Positions 24,378 through 33,156 are shown, numbered from the stretch's first letter. The stretch is DNA of 47,860 nt from Deltaproteobacteria bacterium (GCA_024276935.1 JAJRWH010000094.1:1-47860); one strand, 5' to 3'. The notes: generated by a model from the letters alone, not told the origin. Numbers and translations: made by a program.

Positions 24378-24824
24378 ATGAAACTGAAACAGCTCTCGAT
24401 TCCCCTGGAAAACTCCCCCGGTCGTCTGCATGACGTGACCAAGGCACTGGGAGATGCCGGAATCAATCTGCGGGCACATTGTATCTGTGACTCGACCCGT
24501 GATTTCGGGGTATTGAGAATATTGGTTTCCGATCTGACTGCGGCCCGAGCAGTGGTGATGGAACGACTGATTCCGGCCCGGGTTGATGATGTGGTCGCGG
24601 TCGAAATTGAAGATACCGCAGGCAGTTTGTCAAAGCTTCTCAGCCTGTTTCTGGGCACCAAGGTCAATGTGGAATATATGTACGCCGTTGCAGGAGCCAA
24701 TCTGCAAAAAGCAGTGATGGTGTTTCATTTCAGTGCCATTGATCAGGCGATCGAGATTCTGGAAAAAAATGGCGCCAAGCTGCTCGATGCAGAATCCTTT
24801 GGCATTCTGGTTGGACAGGACTGA
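24378..24824 (+). CDS. Tandem ACT-domain protein 2
   Basis: This 148-residue two-domain ACT protein is clearly paralogous to the one at 22836. They share MKLKQ at the start, LENSPGRL, FGVLRILVSD and LDAESFGIL at the end. The first domain differs most in the loop after position 33 (AHCICDSTRDFG against SLSISDISGFG), a region that often contacts the ligand, so the two may sense different amino acids. AAAGGA precedes the ATG by seven bases; 27 bp separate it from the next gene. Confidence 0.9.
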   Translation: MKLKQLSIPLENSPGRLHDVTKALGDAGINLRAHCICDSTRDFGVLRILVSDLTAARAVVMERLIPARVDDVVAVEIEDTAGSLSKLLSLFLGTKVNVEYMYAVAGANLQKAVMVFHFSAIDQAIEILEKNGAKLLDAESFGILVGQD

Positions 24825-24851
24825 ACGGTTTCAGGGCAGGGAGTCAGAAGC

Positions 24852-25793
24852 ATGCAGGAAAAAAATCTTTTTAAGCCAAAGAAGTTTGCGGTCATCGGGG
24901 CCGGTCCGGTCGGATGTATCGTTGCGGCATTTCTGGCCAGGGGTGGCTACGAGGTCACACTCTGTGATGTGCAAACTGACCTGCTTGAACCGGCCCTTGA
25001 TCCGGGGATTATTCTTACGGGCGCTGAAAACTTTCAGGCCGGAGTGACTCGGGTGACAACCCGGATTGATCAGCTGGCGGAAGATCCGCCCGATGTTGTG
25101 ATTGTTACGGTCAAGGCAACGGCGTTGCCGATTATTACCTCGGCACTGGAAGGGTTTATTACCGAGGGACGTTACGTCGTCAGTTGGCAAAACGGGATTG
25201 ATACCGAGCTGGTGCTGGCTGAAAGACTGGGTAAAAAGCAGGTCATGCGGGCGGTGGTCAATTACGGATGCAGCCTTGAAGGTCCGGCCAGGGTGCGGAT
25301 GGTATTTCATCACCGCCCCCATCATTTGCAGGAACTCGACCCTCTGTCCCGTGATGCGGCCCGCGGCGTTTGTGAGGCCTTGACGGCTTCAGGACTCGAT
25401 ACTCACCATACAGACCAGATTCGTAACATGGTCTGGACCAAAACCGTCAACAATTCCAGCATGAATCCGGTTTGTGCGGTGACAGGCAAAACCATGTTCG
25501 AAGTCATCAACGACCCGATTGTTTTTGGTCTGGTTGACGAGCTGCTGAAAGAAGGGGTCAAGGTTGCTCGCGCCAACGAGCTTTTGCTGGGACCTGATTT
25601 TTACCTCGAATGTCTGGCCTATATCAAAAATGCCGGTCCACATAAGCCTTCGATGTTGCAGGATATAGAGGCAAATCGGCAGACAGAAATCGATTATATC
25701 AATGGCAAAATAATCGAATATGGTGAACGGGCGGGTGTGCCCACTCCCTACAATACGACCTTGCGCAGTCTGGTCAAGGCGCTCGAAACCTGA
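24852..25793 (+). CDS. Ketopantoate reductase (PanE/ApbA)-family dehydrogenase 2
   Basis: This 313-residue paralogue of the protein at 23306 shares most blocks: KFAVIGAGPVG, SWQNGIDTEL, FHHRPH, QELDP and NDPI. The active-site Lys (VWTKTVNN) and Glu (QTEIDYINGK) are conserved, so both copies should be active. It differs in the substrate-side stretch CSLEGPARVRM (CVPLNPGHIRL in copy 1). It is the last gene of the run that starts with the IclR gene. No clear terminator was found in the following 285 bp. Confidence 0.85.
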   Translation: MQEKNLFKPKKFAVIGAGPVGCIVAAFLARGGYEVTLCDVQTDLLEPALDPGIILTGAENFQAGVTRVTTRIDQLAEDPPDVVIVTVKATALPIITSALEGFITEGRYVVSWQNGIDTELVLAERLGKKQVMRAVVNYGCSLEGPARVRMVFHHRPHHLQELDPLSRDAARGVCEALTASGLDTHHTDQIRNMVWTKTVNNSSMNPVCAVTGKTMFEVINDPIVFGLVDELLKEGVKVARANELLLGPDFYLECLAYIKNAGPHKPSMLQDIEANRQTEIDYINGKIIEYGERAGVPTPYNTTLRSLVKALET

Positions 25794-25944
25794 GCCCCTG
25801 ATTGCCCTGGAACGACGATTGATAAACCAGTGGAATAGTTCTTGTAGAATCCATGGGTCGTTAAAGGGTGGGATGAAAGAAAAATACATGTTTTAACTGA
25901 CTAAATCTAAATAGAACGTTGTTAGTTTTTAAGGACAGCATTTC

Positions 25945-25973
25945 TTGACTGGAGTGGTTTCTAACGCTATTCT
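25945..25973 (+). promoter_or_regulatory. Sigma70-type promoter of the TRAP transporter
   Basis: TTGACT (25945-25950) is spaced 17 bases from TATTCT (25968-25973), 105 bp upstream of dctP. The gap 25794-26078 otherwise shows no gene, no copy of the IclR palindrome and no clear hairpin. It suggests the transporter has its own promoter. Confidence 0.5.
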
Positions 25974-26078
25974 GGCCGGGATTTAATCATGGTTCGTGTT
26001 CGTATCGTTGAGGATTAAACATGGCCTTTCGCCAAACCTAGAAGGTGTAGGTCCATTCCCCCCCGAAGGAGGTGCCCG

Positions 26079-27119
26079 ATGAAGAGAACATTCGTCCTGT
26101 CCCTGTTGATCATGCTGGCAATCAGTTTGCTGTGCAGCCCGGCATTTGCAGGGAAAAAAGATCCATTGGCAAACTGGAAGACAAAATTTGATTATTCCGG
26201 CGCGGAATATACCTATATTTTGTCGAACATCTCTCACCCGGTTATTGAAGGTGTTGCCGTTGGTTACAACATTCGTGATGCATTATGGAAGAAATCGAAT
26301 GGCCGTATCTATGTCGATTACCGTCCCCTGCATCAGCTTGGTGGTGAAAAAGACGTTATTGCCAAGCTGAAGATCGGTGCTGTCCAGGGAATGCTGGCAT
26401 CATCTGTTGCTTCTGCCAACATTGCCAACAAACTGGGTATCGTCAACCTGCCCTATGTGGTTGACACCTTTGACAAGCTGGAAAAGTTCCGCAACGATCC
26501 TGAACTCTGGGGTCCCTTCAGCAACAGTGCACAGTCTGCTGGTCTGATGGTCGCCGATATTACCGGTTATGGCCAGTATGGTTGGGCAACCACCACTCCG
26601 GTACGGACTCTGGCTGATGCAAAATCGGTCAATTTCCGGATCGCTCAGGCCCCGGTCAATATCGACCTGTACAAATCCTGGGGCTACAAGTTTACCGTTC
26701 TGCCCTGGCCTGATGTTCCGCAAGCTCTGCAAACGGGTGTTATCAACGGTCTTGATCACACTGCGATCGTTTGCAACATCACCAAAAAGTTCACGATTGC
26801 CAAGTACTTTACCCAGGTGAACTATGCCCAGGGGCTTTTCCTCCACCTGGTCAACAAGCGCTGGTTCAACAAGTTGCCAAAAGATCTGCAGAAGATTTTC
26901 ATCGAAGTGGTGACCGAGGAAAGCGCCAAAACCCGTCAGCTGACAATCAAGCAGCATGACGACCAGATCGCCAAGGCCAAGGCTGCCGGAGTTCAGTTCT
27001 TCCAGCTGTCTGCTGCCGACAAAGCCACTCTGGTTAAAGAGGCACAGCCGGTCTATGCCTCATGGGGCAAGAAGATTGGTGCCGATTATCTGGCAAAGGT
27101 TCAGGCAAAACTTAAGTAA
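26079..27119 (+). CDS. dctP: TRAP transporter solute-binding protein (DctP family)
   Basis: This 346-residue periplasmic protein has a signal peptide ending near SPAFA-GKK (residue 24). It binds a carboxylate and presents it to the DctQM membrane pair. The mid-region with FRIAQAPVN and the invariant-type Arg that grips a carboxylate (NFRIA) fits the family. Its Shine-Dalgarno is the near-perfect AAGGAGG, six bases before ATG, predicting strong translation. A strong hairpin terminator follows, so it is probably made in excess over DctQM. The link with aromatic genes suggests an aromatic or dicarboxylic acid ligand, unproven. Confidence 0.92.
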   Translation: MKRTFVLSLLIMLAISLLCSPAFAGKKDPLANWKTKFDYSGAEYTYILSNISHPVIEGVAVGYNIRDALWKKSNGRIYVDYRPLHQLGGEKDVIAKLKIGAVQGMLASSVASANIANKLGIVNLPYVVDTFDKLEKFRNDPELWGPFSNSAQSAGLMVADITGYGQYGWATTTPVRTLADAKSVNFRIAQAPVNIDLYKSWGYKFTVLPWPDVPQALQTGVINGLDHTAIVCNITKKFTIAKYFTQVNYAQGLFLHLVNKRWFNKLPKDLQKIFIEVVTEESAKTRQLTIKQHDDQIAKAKAAGVQFFQLSAADKATLVKEAQPVYASWGKKIGADYLAKVQAKLK

Positions 27120-27156
27120 AGAACCCTGAAAGTATATGTTGCTGGATTGAATTGAG

Positions 27157-27184
27157 CCGGGGAGTCCTGCTCCCCGGTTTTTTT
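27157..27184 (+). terminator. Rho-independent terminator/attenuator between dctP and dctQ
   Basis: Stem CCGGGGAG / CTCCCCGG of eight base pairs with loop TCCTG, followed by seven Ts. It lies 38 bp after dctP and before dctQ. No promoter of quality is seen behind it, so partial read-through probably sets a high ratio of binding protein to membrane parts. Confidence 0.9.
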
Positions 27185-27255
27185 AATCTGCATACAGCAG
27201 ATTTGTGAAATACGTAGATTACTCAGATTCAGAGCTACTTTGCATTGGGCACACT

Positions 27256-27753
27256 ATGTTTAAAAAAATAATTCAAAGAGTTGATCGTGTCTTCATTGTC
27301 GTTGAAGATTGGTCGCTGATGTTATCAGTCTGCATTGCCCTGATTGTGGCAATGGCCAATGTTCTGCTGCGCAAGTTGACTCATGATGTCAACCTGTTCT
27401 GGTCGGATGAAGTGGTGCGTAAGACGATCTATTTTTCGACCTATGTCGGCTGTATCGTTGCCGTTCGCAGTCGGTCATTGATCCGGATTGATGCACTGCC
27501 GCAAATGGTTCCGGGGCTTAAAAGGTACCTGACCCTGTTTGCCCACCTGGCGACCCTGGTTTTTTCAGCGGCGGTTGCCTATCTGGGATGGACAATGACC
27601 GTCATGATGTATGAAGACGAGTATGCCCTGACCGCAAGCTTGCGGATCCCCGAATGGATTTTTTATGCCGTGCTGCCCATGATGGGTGTGATGATGTTTT
27701 TTCGCACTCTGCTTGTCATGGTTGAAGACTGGAAGGAGGGGGCCGTCAACTGA
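27256..27753 (+). CDS. dctQ: TRAP transporter small membrane subunit (DctQ family)
   Basis: This is a protein of about 165 residues with four predicted membrane helices, standard for DctQ. Motifs VFSDE-like FWSDEVVRKTIYF and GCIVAVRSRSLIRID in the second helix/loop region match the family. The start at 27256 (MFKKIIQRVD) is chosen from family layout; a GTG at 27205 would add 17 residues. Neither has a strong ribosome site, consistent with low expression relative to dctP. Confidence 0.88.
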   Translation: MFKKIIQRVDRVFIVVEDWSLMLSVCIALIVAMANVLLRKLTHDVNLFWSDEVVRKTIYFSTYVGCIVAVRSRSLIRIDALPQMVPGLKRYLTLFAHLATLVFSAAVAYLGWTMTVMMYEDEYALTASLRIPEWIFYAVLPMMGVMMFFRTLLVMVEDWKEGAVN

Positions 27754-27789
27754 CGAACGTTTTACGTTCTCAGAGGGCCCGAACGACTT

Positions 27790-29076
27790 ATGGACTCCAG
27801 CTATTTAATTATCCTCTTTTTACTGCTCGGCCTGCTGGCATCGACCGTGCCGGTGTTTATGTCACTCTTTTTCACCGGGAGTGTCGGCCTGATCTTTATG
27901 GTCGGTATCGATCCGCAGATCGTTATCGAAGTTCTCTACCGCAGCATGGACAAGTTTGCCCTGGTGGTGGTGCTGTTCTTTATCCTCTGCGGCAATATAA
28001 TGACCACCGGATCAATCGTACATAAACTGATCAAGACCGCCAATGCACTGGTCGGGTTTTTGCCCGGTGGCCTGGCGATGGCCGGGGTTCTGGCCTGCGG
28101 TTTCTTTGGGGCTATTTCCGGTTCGACGGTTGCTACCGTTGTTGCGATCGGTGGCTTCATGATTCCGGCATTGATCGAAAATGGTTATGACGAAAAGTTT
28201 TCGGTCGGCATTATGACGACCGCCCCGAACCTGGGCATCATCATTCCACCGTCCATTTCAATGATCTTGTATTCCATGGTCAGTAACGACCCGATTGAGG
28301 CCCTGTTCTTGACCGGCTTCATTCCCGGAATCCTGATCATGGCAGCGATGAGTCTTTACGCCTACTTCTATTGCAAACGCAGAAATTACAAGACTTTGCC
28401 TCGACCAAACGTCAAGGATCTTGTTGCGGTTTTGAAAGAAAGTGCCTGGGCGCTGTTTTTGCCGGTGCTGATTTTCGGGGGGATCTATTCGGGGCTGTTT
28501 ACCGCCAATGAAGCGGCGGTTGTGGCCTGTTTCTATGCCTTGTTCGTTGAGGTTTTCATCCACAAGGACATGAAGCTTCTCGATATCAAAAGGGTGATTG
28601 TTTCTTCATCGGTCACCTCGGCAACCCTGCTGGTTATCGTTGCCGGAGCATCTGTTTTTGGCGAGTATCTGACTTTTGAGCAGATTCCGGACAAGATTGC
28701 CACCGCCGTTGTCAGCCAGATTTCATCCCCGTGGGTTTTTCTGCTGGCAGTCAATATCATGCTGCTGATCGTCGGAATGTTCATGGATATTATTTCGGCA
28801 ACCCTGATTTTGACCCCGATTTTTCTGCCCCTTCTTTCGACCTTCGGGATCGATACCATGCATTTTGGTCTGCTGATGACGATCAACCTGGGTATCGGTT
28901 ACTGCACCCCGCCATTGGGGGTCAGTCTCTACATCTCGGGGGCGGCAGTTGATCGAAACCTGATCTATGTTTCGAAAGCGGTTATGCCGTTTCTGCTTAT
29001 TCAGATCGGAATCCTGATGGTTCTTACCTATTGGGCTGATCTGGTGCTCTTCTTGCCCCGGCTGGTTTATGGCTGA
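27790..29076 (+). CDS. dctM: TRAP transporter large membrane subunit (DctM family)
   Basis: This 428-residue integral membrane protein with about 12 helices drives solute/sodium symport with DctQ. Family stretches include ACGFFGAISGSTVATVVAIG, MTTAPNLGIIIPPSI and FMDIISATLILTPIFLP, which hold the sodium- and substrate-path residues. It starts 36 bp after dctQ and is full length. No terminator is obvious before the next gene. Confidence 0.94.
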   Translation: MDSSYLIILFLLLGLLASTVPVFMSLFFTGSVGLIFMVGIDPQIVIEVLYRSMDKFALVVVLFFILCGNIMTTGSIVHKLIKTANALVGFLPGGLAMAGVLACGFFGAISGSTVATVVAIGGFMIPALIENGYDEKFSVGIMTTAPNLGIIIPPSISMILYSMVSNDPIEALFLTGFIPGILIMAAMSLYAYFYCKRRNYKTLPRPNVKDLVAVLKESAWALFLPVLIFGGIYSGLFTANEAAVVACFYALFVEVFIHKDMKLLDIKRVIVSSSVTSATLLVIVAGASVFGEYLTFEQIPDKIATAVVSQISSPWVFLLAVNIMLLIVGMFMDIISATLILTPIFLPLLSTFGIDTMHFGLLMTINLGIGYCTPPLGVSLYISGAAVDRNLIYVSKAVMPFLLIQIGILMVLTYWADLVLFLPRLVYG

Positions 29077-29167
29077 TGACCGAACAACTCAGGTTCTGTC
29101 GTTGCGCATGATGAGGCTTTACCATGATCAAACGCGGGTTGCTTAACCCTTGTCCAGGGAGCTTGGC

Positions 29168-29593
29168 ATGACACAAAAGATACTGGTTCCGGTCGATGAA
29201 TCGACAACAGCGCAACAGACAATAGATGCGGTTATCAAGAACCGTGAGCTCCTGCCGCAAGAGATTCTGCTGTTGCATGTTGTTGATGTGCATCTGGCCC
29301 ATCGACTGGTTCCGGATATTCAAAAAAGTATGGTTCATGATGCGGCAAAAAAATCGGGGCGGCGAATCCTTGAAAAACTTGCCGAACCTTTTCGGGCCGC
29401 GGGTTTTGAGCCCCAACTCCGGCTTGAGCTGGGTGCTCCCGGTGAAACGATTTTAAAGGTTGCAACAGAGCAGGATGTCGATCTGGTCATTCTCGGTCGT
29501 CATCCCGGTGGCGGTGGCTTTCGCGATATCATGTTTGGTTCGGTGGCAAGCCAGGTTGTTCGTGCCCTCAAATGTCCGGTTCTGCTTATCTAA
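29168..29593 (+). CDS. Universal stress protein (UspA family)
   Basis: This 141-residue single Usp domain starts MTQKILVPVDES. The ATP-binding signature G-x2-G-x9-G-S is complete near the C-terminus (GRHPGGGGFRDIMFGSVAS), so it is of the ATP-binding type. Usp proteins beside TRAP transporters are common, some bound to the transporter. AGGGAG lies six bases before the ATG. It is 91 bp after dctM. Confidence 0.93.
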   Translation: MTQKILVPVDESTTAQQTIDAVIKNRELLPQEILLLHVVDVHLAHRLVPDIQKSMVHDAAKKSGRRILEKLAEPFRAAGFEPQLRLELGAPGETILKVATEQDVDLVILGRHPGGGGFRDIMFGSVASQVVRALKCPVLLI

Positions 29594-29655
29594 CAGGCTG
29601 TTGAAAAACTATCTGCCTTGCACTCGCGGTCTCGAAAACGTTTTTCAACACCCTG
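29594..29655. repeat. Inverted repeat after the Usp gene (CAGGCTGTTGAAAAAC type)
   Basis: The left arm CAGGCTGTTGAAAAAC (29594-29609) and right arm GTTTTTCAACACCCTG (29640-29655) are complementary with one mismatch around a 30-base loop. It starts next to the Usp stop codon. The right arm has a short T-run but the structure is not a classic terminator. The remaining gap up to 29883 shows nothing recognisable. Confidence 0.6.
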
Positions 29656-29883
29656 CTAAAGAGACGATAGTACTTTTCTTCAACCTTCCCCAGAGCGCTG
29701 ACCGAAAGCCTGCGGCACAGAAGGTTTTTGCCGAAGAAACTGCCTGCTCCCTTCTTTCTTTCCTGAAAATGGCTGTGCGTTCTTTGCTTGTCGGTTGGAA
29801 GACAGGGGTTGCGCTCACGCCTGTTTATGGTCCCGGCTCTGCTGCAGAGACTGTTTGGGCCAGTTGTTTTGCAAGATGAGGAC

Positions 29884-32211
29884 ATGATGGACATCAGACA
29901 ACGAGTTACGAAACTTTTACACCGCATGCATGAGACCCCCCAGTACCTGACTCAAGGTGCGGTTCTTTTTGTCGATCTTGAACAGCGCAGTTGCCAGCGG
30001 GCCTATCTGCCTCGTGATGCGGTCCAGAGTTTTCTTGCCGGGCGGGGTGGCAACATGTACCTGCTCTACAACCTGTTGCAGGAAGAGAAAGACGCTCTTG
30101 ATCCGGAAGTTCCTCTGATCTTCGGTGCCGGGGTGTTGACCAGTAATATGCCAGGGGCAACACGCGGTAATGTCAGCAGCCGGTCGCCTGAAAGTCAGGC
30201 AATACTCGACAGCAATGCCGGAGATTATTTTCCCACCTACCTCAAGCGTCACGGGTATGACCATCTGGTGCTCTACGGGCGCAATGCGCAGTGGACATTG
30301 CTCAAAATCACCCGTGACCAGGTCGATTTTGTTGATGCCAGCCCCTATTGCGGGATGGACAATATCGAATTCAGTGCCGCTATTGAACGTGATTTCGCCT
30401 GTACGGAACGAAAAGATATGGCGATGGCGCGCATCAGCAGTGCCGGAGAAAAACAGGTACTGTGCAGCGGGATTATGGCGGGAGAAAAAGCGATCTGGGC
30501 ACGTGGCGGGGGGGGCGCAAAAATGGGCTCCCTGCATCTGAAGGCGATCGTTATTCAGGGAGAATTGCCAGAGTTCGAGCTCTCGCCAGCCTACAAAAAA
30601 GCCAATCGTGAACTGGGCAAAAAAATCCTCAGTGCCAGCGTGGTCCAGAATGCCTTGAAAAAGGTTGGTACCCCCTTTCTCTACAAACCGAGTCGGGTGC
30701 TTGGGGCCATGGGGACCAAAAACAATCAGGAAACGACCTGGCACGACAGTCTTGATGCCGATAATTTCGATCCCTATCGGCCCGGGATGAGCGGTTGTTA
30801 CAAGTGTCCCGTCTGTTGCCGGGCCAACAACGACATGCTGCCCGGTGGCAAGGGCGGCTGGGGGGCCAGTGCCCTGAAAGGGCTTAATGGCAATGCCAGC
30901 TATGACAAGGCGCAAAGTGGCCTTGAGCATCACAAGGGACGCACCTACAACGGAATCAGCAATGATGGTCAGTTCGACCAGTACGATAAGGGTGAAGGCC
31001 CGGAATACATTATTGTTGGCAAGTTTGGCCCCAGTATCGGGATCAGGGAGCCGGAGCAGGTTTTAAGACTGAACAACATTATCAACGATCTGGCTCTCGA
31101 TGCGTCCAGTACCGGTGGTGCCATCGCCTGGGCGATGGAGCTTTATCAGCGTGGGATCATCGACCAGCAAACGACCGGGGGCCTCGATTTAAGTTGGGGC
31201 AATTACCCGGTTATCGAACAATTATTGTTCATGACCGCCAGGCGCGAAGGGTTTGGCGAGACCATCGCCCTGTCAAGCCGGGCCGTGGCTGCGGGCAAAT
31301 ATCCACCTGAGGCCCTGAAGTATTGCATGGCCTCGAAGGGTCTGTTTCAATCCGATCCACATGATGCTCGCATTCTCAAAGCCTTCGCTTTGGGGCTGGC
31401 GGTTGCAACGCGGGGGATGGATCATCTGCGAAATCGGGCCACCCTGGAAATCAATGCCCGGATCAACGATGACGCCGCATTCAAGACCGATCTTTATGGC
31501 GGTGTGGTGGCCCCCGAACCGACTTCTTATGTTGGTAAGGAATATGCGGTACGTCGTTGTGAAAACACCTTTGCGGTGGGTGATTCTCTCGGGGTCTGTC
31601 GTTTCAATACCAAACTGTTCAACTCACCATCAACCCCCGATCTGGACGATTTTGCTGCGCAGGTGGGTGAATTGACCGGCTTGCCCCTGCAGGGAACCGA
31701 TCTGAACGAAATCGGGCGCAATATTACCGGGCTTGAACGGATGCTCAATTATCGTTTCGGGTTGCGCGCCGAGGACGACAGTCTGCCGCCACGCTGGTTT
31801 AACGAGCCGATCAAGGTTGGGCCCTTCAAGGGAGAGAAAATTGATCGAGAGCAGTTCGAAGAACTCAAGCAGCGCTTCTATCAGGTGACAGGGTTGAACT
31901 CTGAAGGTCTGCCTGGTCTTGACTGGCATACTCAATTGTCGAAAATTGTTACCGGGTACAGCATCAGGGTTATCTTCCCTTGCGAATTGTCCGGCCTTCC
32001 GGAGCGTGGACTGGTGATTGACGAGCCGGTTGCCCACCTGGGGGCGCTGCGTCAGTTGCTGCAACGCAAAGTGCCTGCGGCGCAAGAACTCCTGAATGAT
32101 CCGAATCTGAACATTGTCCTGAATGGCCAGATGATTCTTGCCGGGGAAGAGCAAACCGAAATCCCCGATGGAAGCGAGATCTGTCTGATTTCTATTGTTT
32201 CGGGAGGATGA
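29884..32211 (+). CDS. aor: Aldehyde ferredoxin oxidoreductase fused to a C-terminal MoaD/ThiS-like domain
   Basis: This is a 775-residue tungsten-pterin oxidoreductase of the AOR family, oxidising aldehydes to acids with ferredoxin (or the reverse). The pterin-binding WARGGGGAKMGSLHLKAI is at 205-222. [4Fe-4S] ligands are C305, C308, C312 and C572, matching the P. furiosus CxxCxxxC plus late Cys. Residues about 692-775 form a beta-grasp domain like MoaD, ending in a free Gly-Gly, the chemistry-bearing end of pterin-synthase sulfur carriers. Typical AOR ends near 600-650 residues. ATG at 29884 or 29887 follows TGAGG closely; longer starts are unsupported. BamB is in this family too, but no BamC-I genes are near. 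Confidence 0.9.
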   Translation: MMDIRQRVTKLLHRMHETPQYLTQGAVLFVDLEQRSCQRAYLPRDAVQSFLAGRGGNMYLLYNLLQEEKDALDPEVPLIFGAGVLTSNMPGATRGNVSSRSPESQAILDSNAGDYFPTYLKRHGYDHLVLYGRNAQWTLLKITRDQVDFVDASPYCGMDNIEFSAAIERDFACTERKDMAMARISSAGEKQVLCSGIMAGEKAIWARGGGGAKMGSLHLKAIVIQGELPEFELSPAYKKANRELGKKILSASVVQNALKKVGTPFLYKPSRVLGAMGTKNNQETTWHDSLDADNFDPYRPGMSGCYKCPVCCRANNDMLPGGKGGWGASALKGLNGNASYDKAQSGLEHHKGRTYNGISNDGQFDQYDKGEGPEYIIVGKFGPSIGIREPEQVLRLNNIINDLALDASSTGGAIAWAMELYQRGIIDQQTTGGLDLSWGNYPVIEQLLFMTARREGFGETIALSSRAVAAGKYPPEALKYCMASKGLFQSDPHDARILKAFALGLAVATRGMDHLRNRATLEINARINDDAAFKTDLYGGVVAPEPTSYVGKEYAVRRCENTFAVGDSLGVCRFNTKLFNSPSTPDLDDFAAQVGELTGLPLQGTDLNEIGRNITGLERMLNYRFGLRAEDDSLPPRWFNEPIKVGPFKGEKIDREQFEELKQRFYQVTGLNSEGLPGLDWHTQLSKIVTGYSIRVIFPCELSGLPERGLVIDEPVAHLGALRQLLQRKVPAAQELLNDPNLNIVLNGQMILAGEEQTEIPDGSEICLISIVSGG

Positions 32212-32216
32212 GGGAC

Positions 32217-32240
32217 AGCAGGTCGTAGGTTTGACCTGCT
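32217..32240 (+). other. Hairpin between the AOR gene and the hydrolase gene
   Basis: AGCAGGTC and GACCTGCT form an eight-base-pair stem with an eight-base loop, six bases after the AOR stop. There is no immediate T-run, so it is more likely a messenger-stability hairpin than a terminator. Confidence 0.45.
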
Positions 32241-32324
32241 CAAAAAGGAAGATTTTTATCTGGCTGCTGCTGACATTTATTCATCGGCGGAGCCTGAAAT
32301 AGCTCTGTGCCGGAGGTTAATTCA

Positions 32325-33110
32325 TTGCAAAAAACCGAGGGCTTTTTCACCATTGATGGCAATCGCCTCGAATACCGGTTGTTTTCACCAGCAGGAGACG
32401 GTGAATTAACCCTGGTTTTGTTGCATGAAGGCCTGGGTTGTGTGGCGATGTGGAAGGATTTCCCCCAGGAATTGTCAGCTCTGACCGGGTGCCAGGTTCT
32501 GGTTTACAGCCGTGCCGGTTATGGTAGCTCTGATTCCTGCTCACTGCCCCGACCGGTCAGCTTCATGCATGATGAAGCTCTCGATGTTCTGCCACAGGTT
32601 CTGGTGGCCGCAGGGATTTCCCGCGCGGTGTTGATCGGCCACAGCGATGGAGCTTCCATTGCCCTGATCCATGCCGGCAAGGTTGCCGACCCGATCGTAC
32701 AGGGTCTGGTTTTGATGGCGCCACATGTCTTTGTCGAAGAGATGACCCTGAGCAGTATTCGCGCCGCAGTAGAGGCTTACGCCAAAGGAGATCTGCGACG
32801 AGGATTGATGCGGTATCATGGCGAAAAAGTCGATGAAACCTTTAACAGCTGGAGTCAGGTCTGGTTGGATCCTGCCTTTAGGGAGTGGAACCTTGAATCC
32901 TGTCTGGCATCAATCAGGGTTCCGGTATTGTTGATCCAGGGTGCAGATGACCCTTATGGCAGCTGCAGGCAGCTGGATTCTATCGCTGAACAAATATCCG
33001 GACCCTCCAGCGTGCACCTTTTGCCGTATTGTAAACACGCCCCCTGCCATGAACAGCGTGCAGCCACCTTGGAGCTGATCGCCCGTTTTTTATCCACCAT
33101 CACCAGATGA
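32325..33110 (+). CDS. Alpha/beta-hydrolase
   Basis: This 261-residue alpha/beta-hydrolase has its nucleophile in GHSDG, the acid in GADDPYG and a late His in CKHAPCH, a full triad. The family includes esterases and C-C bond hydrolases acting on ring-opened aromatics, so a specific role is not assignable. The start is TTG at 32325, which has GGAGG eight bases upstream; a GTG at 32307 lies before that site and is rejected. The gap of about 110 bp to the AOR gene contains a hairpin. Confidence 0.85.
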   Translation: MQKTEGFFTIDGNRLEYRLFSPAGDGELTLVLLHEGLGCVAMWKDFPQELSALTGCQVLVYSRAGYGSSDSCSLPRPVSFMHDEALDVLPQVLVAAGISRAVLIGHSDGASIALIHAGKVADPIVQGLVLMAPHVFVEEMTLSSIRAAVEAYAKGDLRRGLMRYHGEKVDETFNSWSQVWLDPAFREWNLESCLASIRVPVLLIQGADDPYGSCRQLDSIAEQISGPSSVHLLPYCKHAPCHEQRAATLELIARFLSTITR

Positions 33111-33156
33111 TGATTCACAGCCTGCCCCTGTGTCAGAGCGAGACGTCTGATCCGTC

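Noticed and set aside
29884..32211. Calling the AOR protein BamB, the class II benzoyl-CoA reductase
   Set aside because: Only family-level resemblance; the associated BamC-I electron-transfer genes are absent and the MoaD fusion is not a BamB feature.
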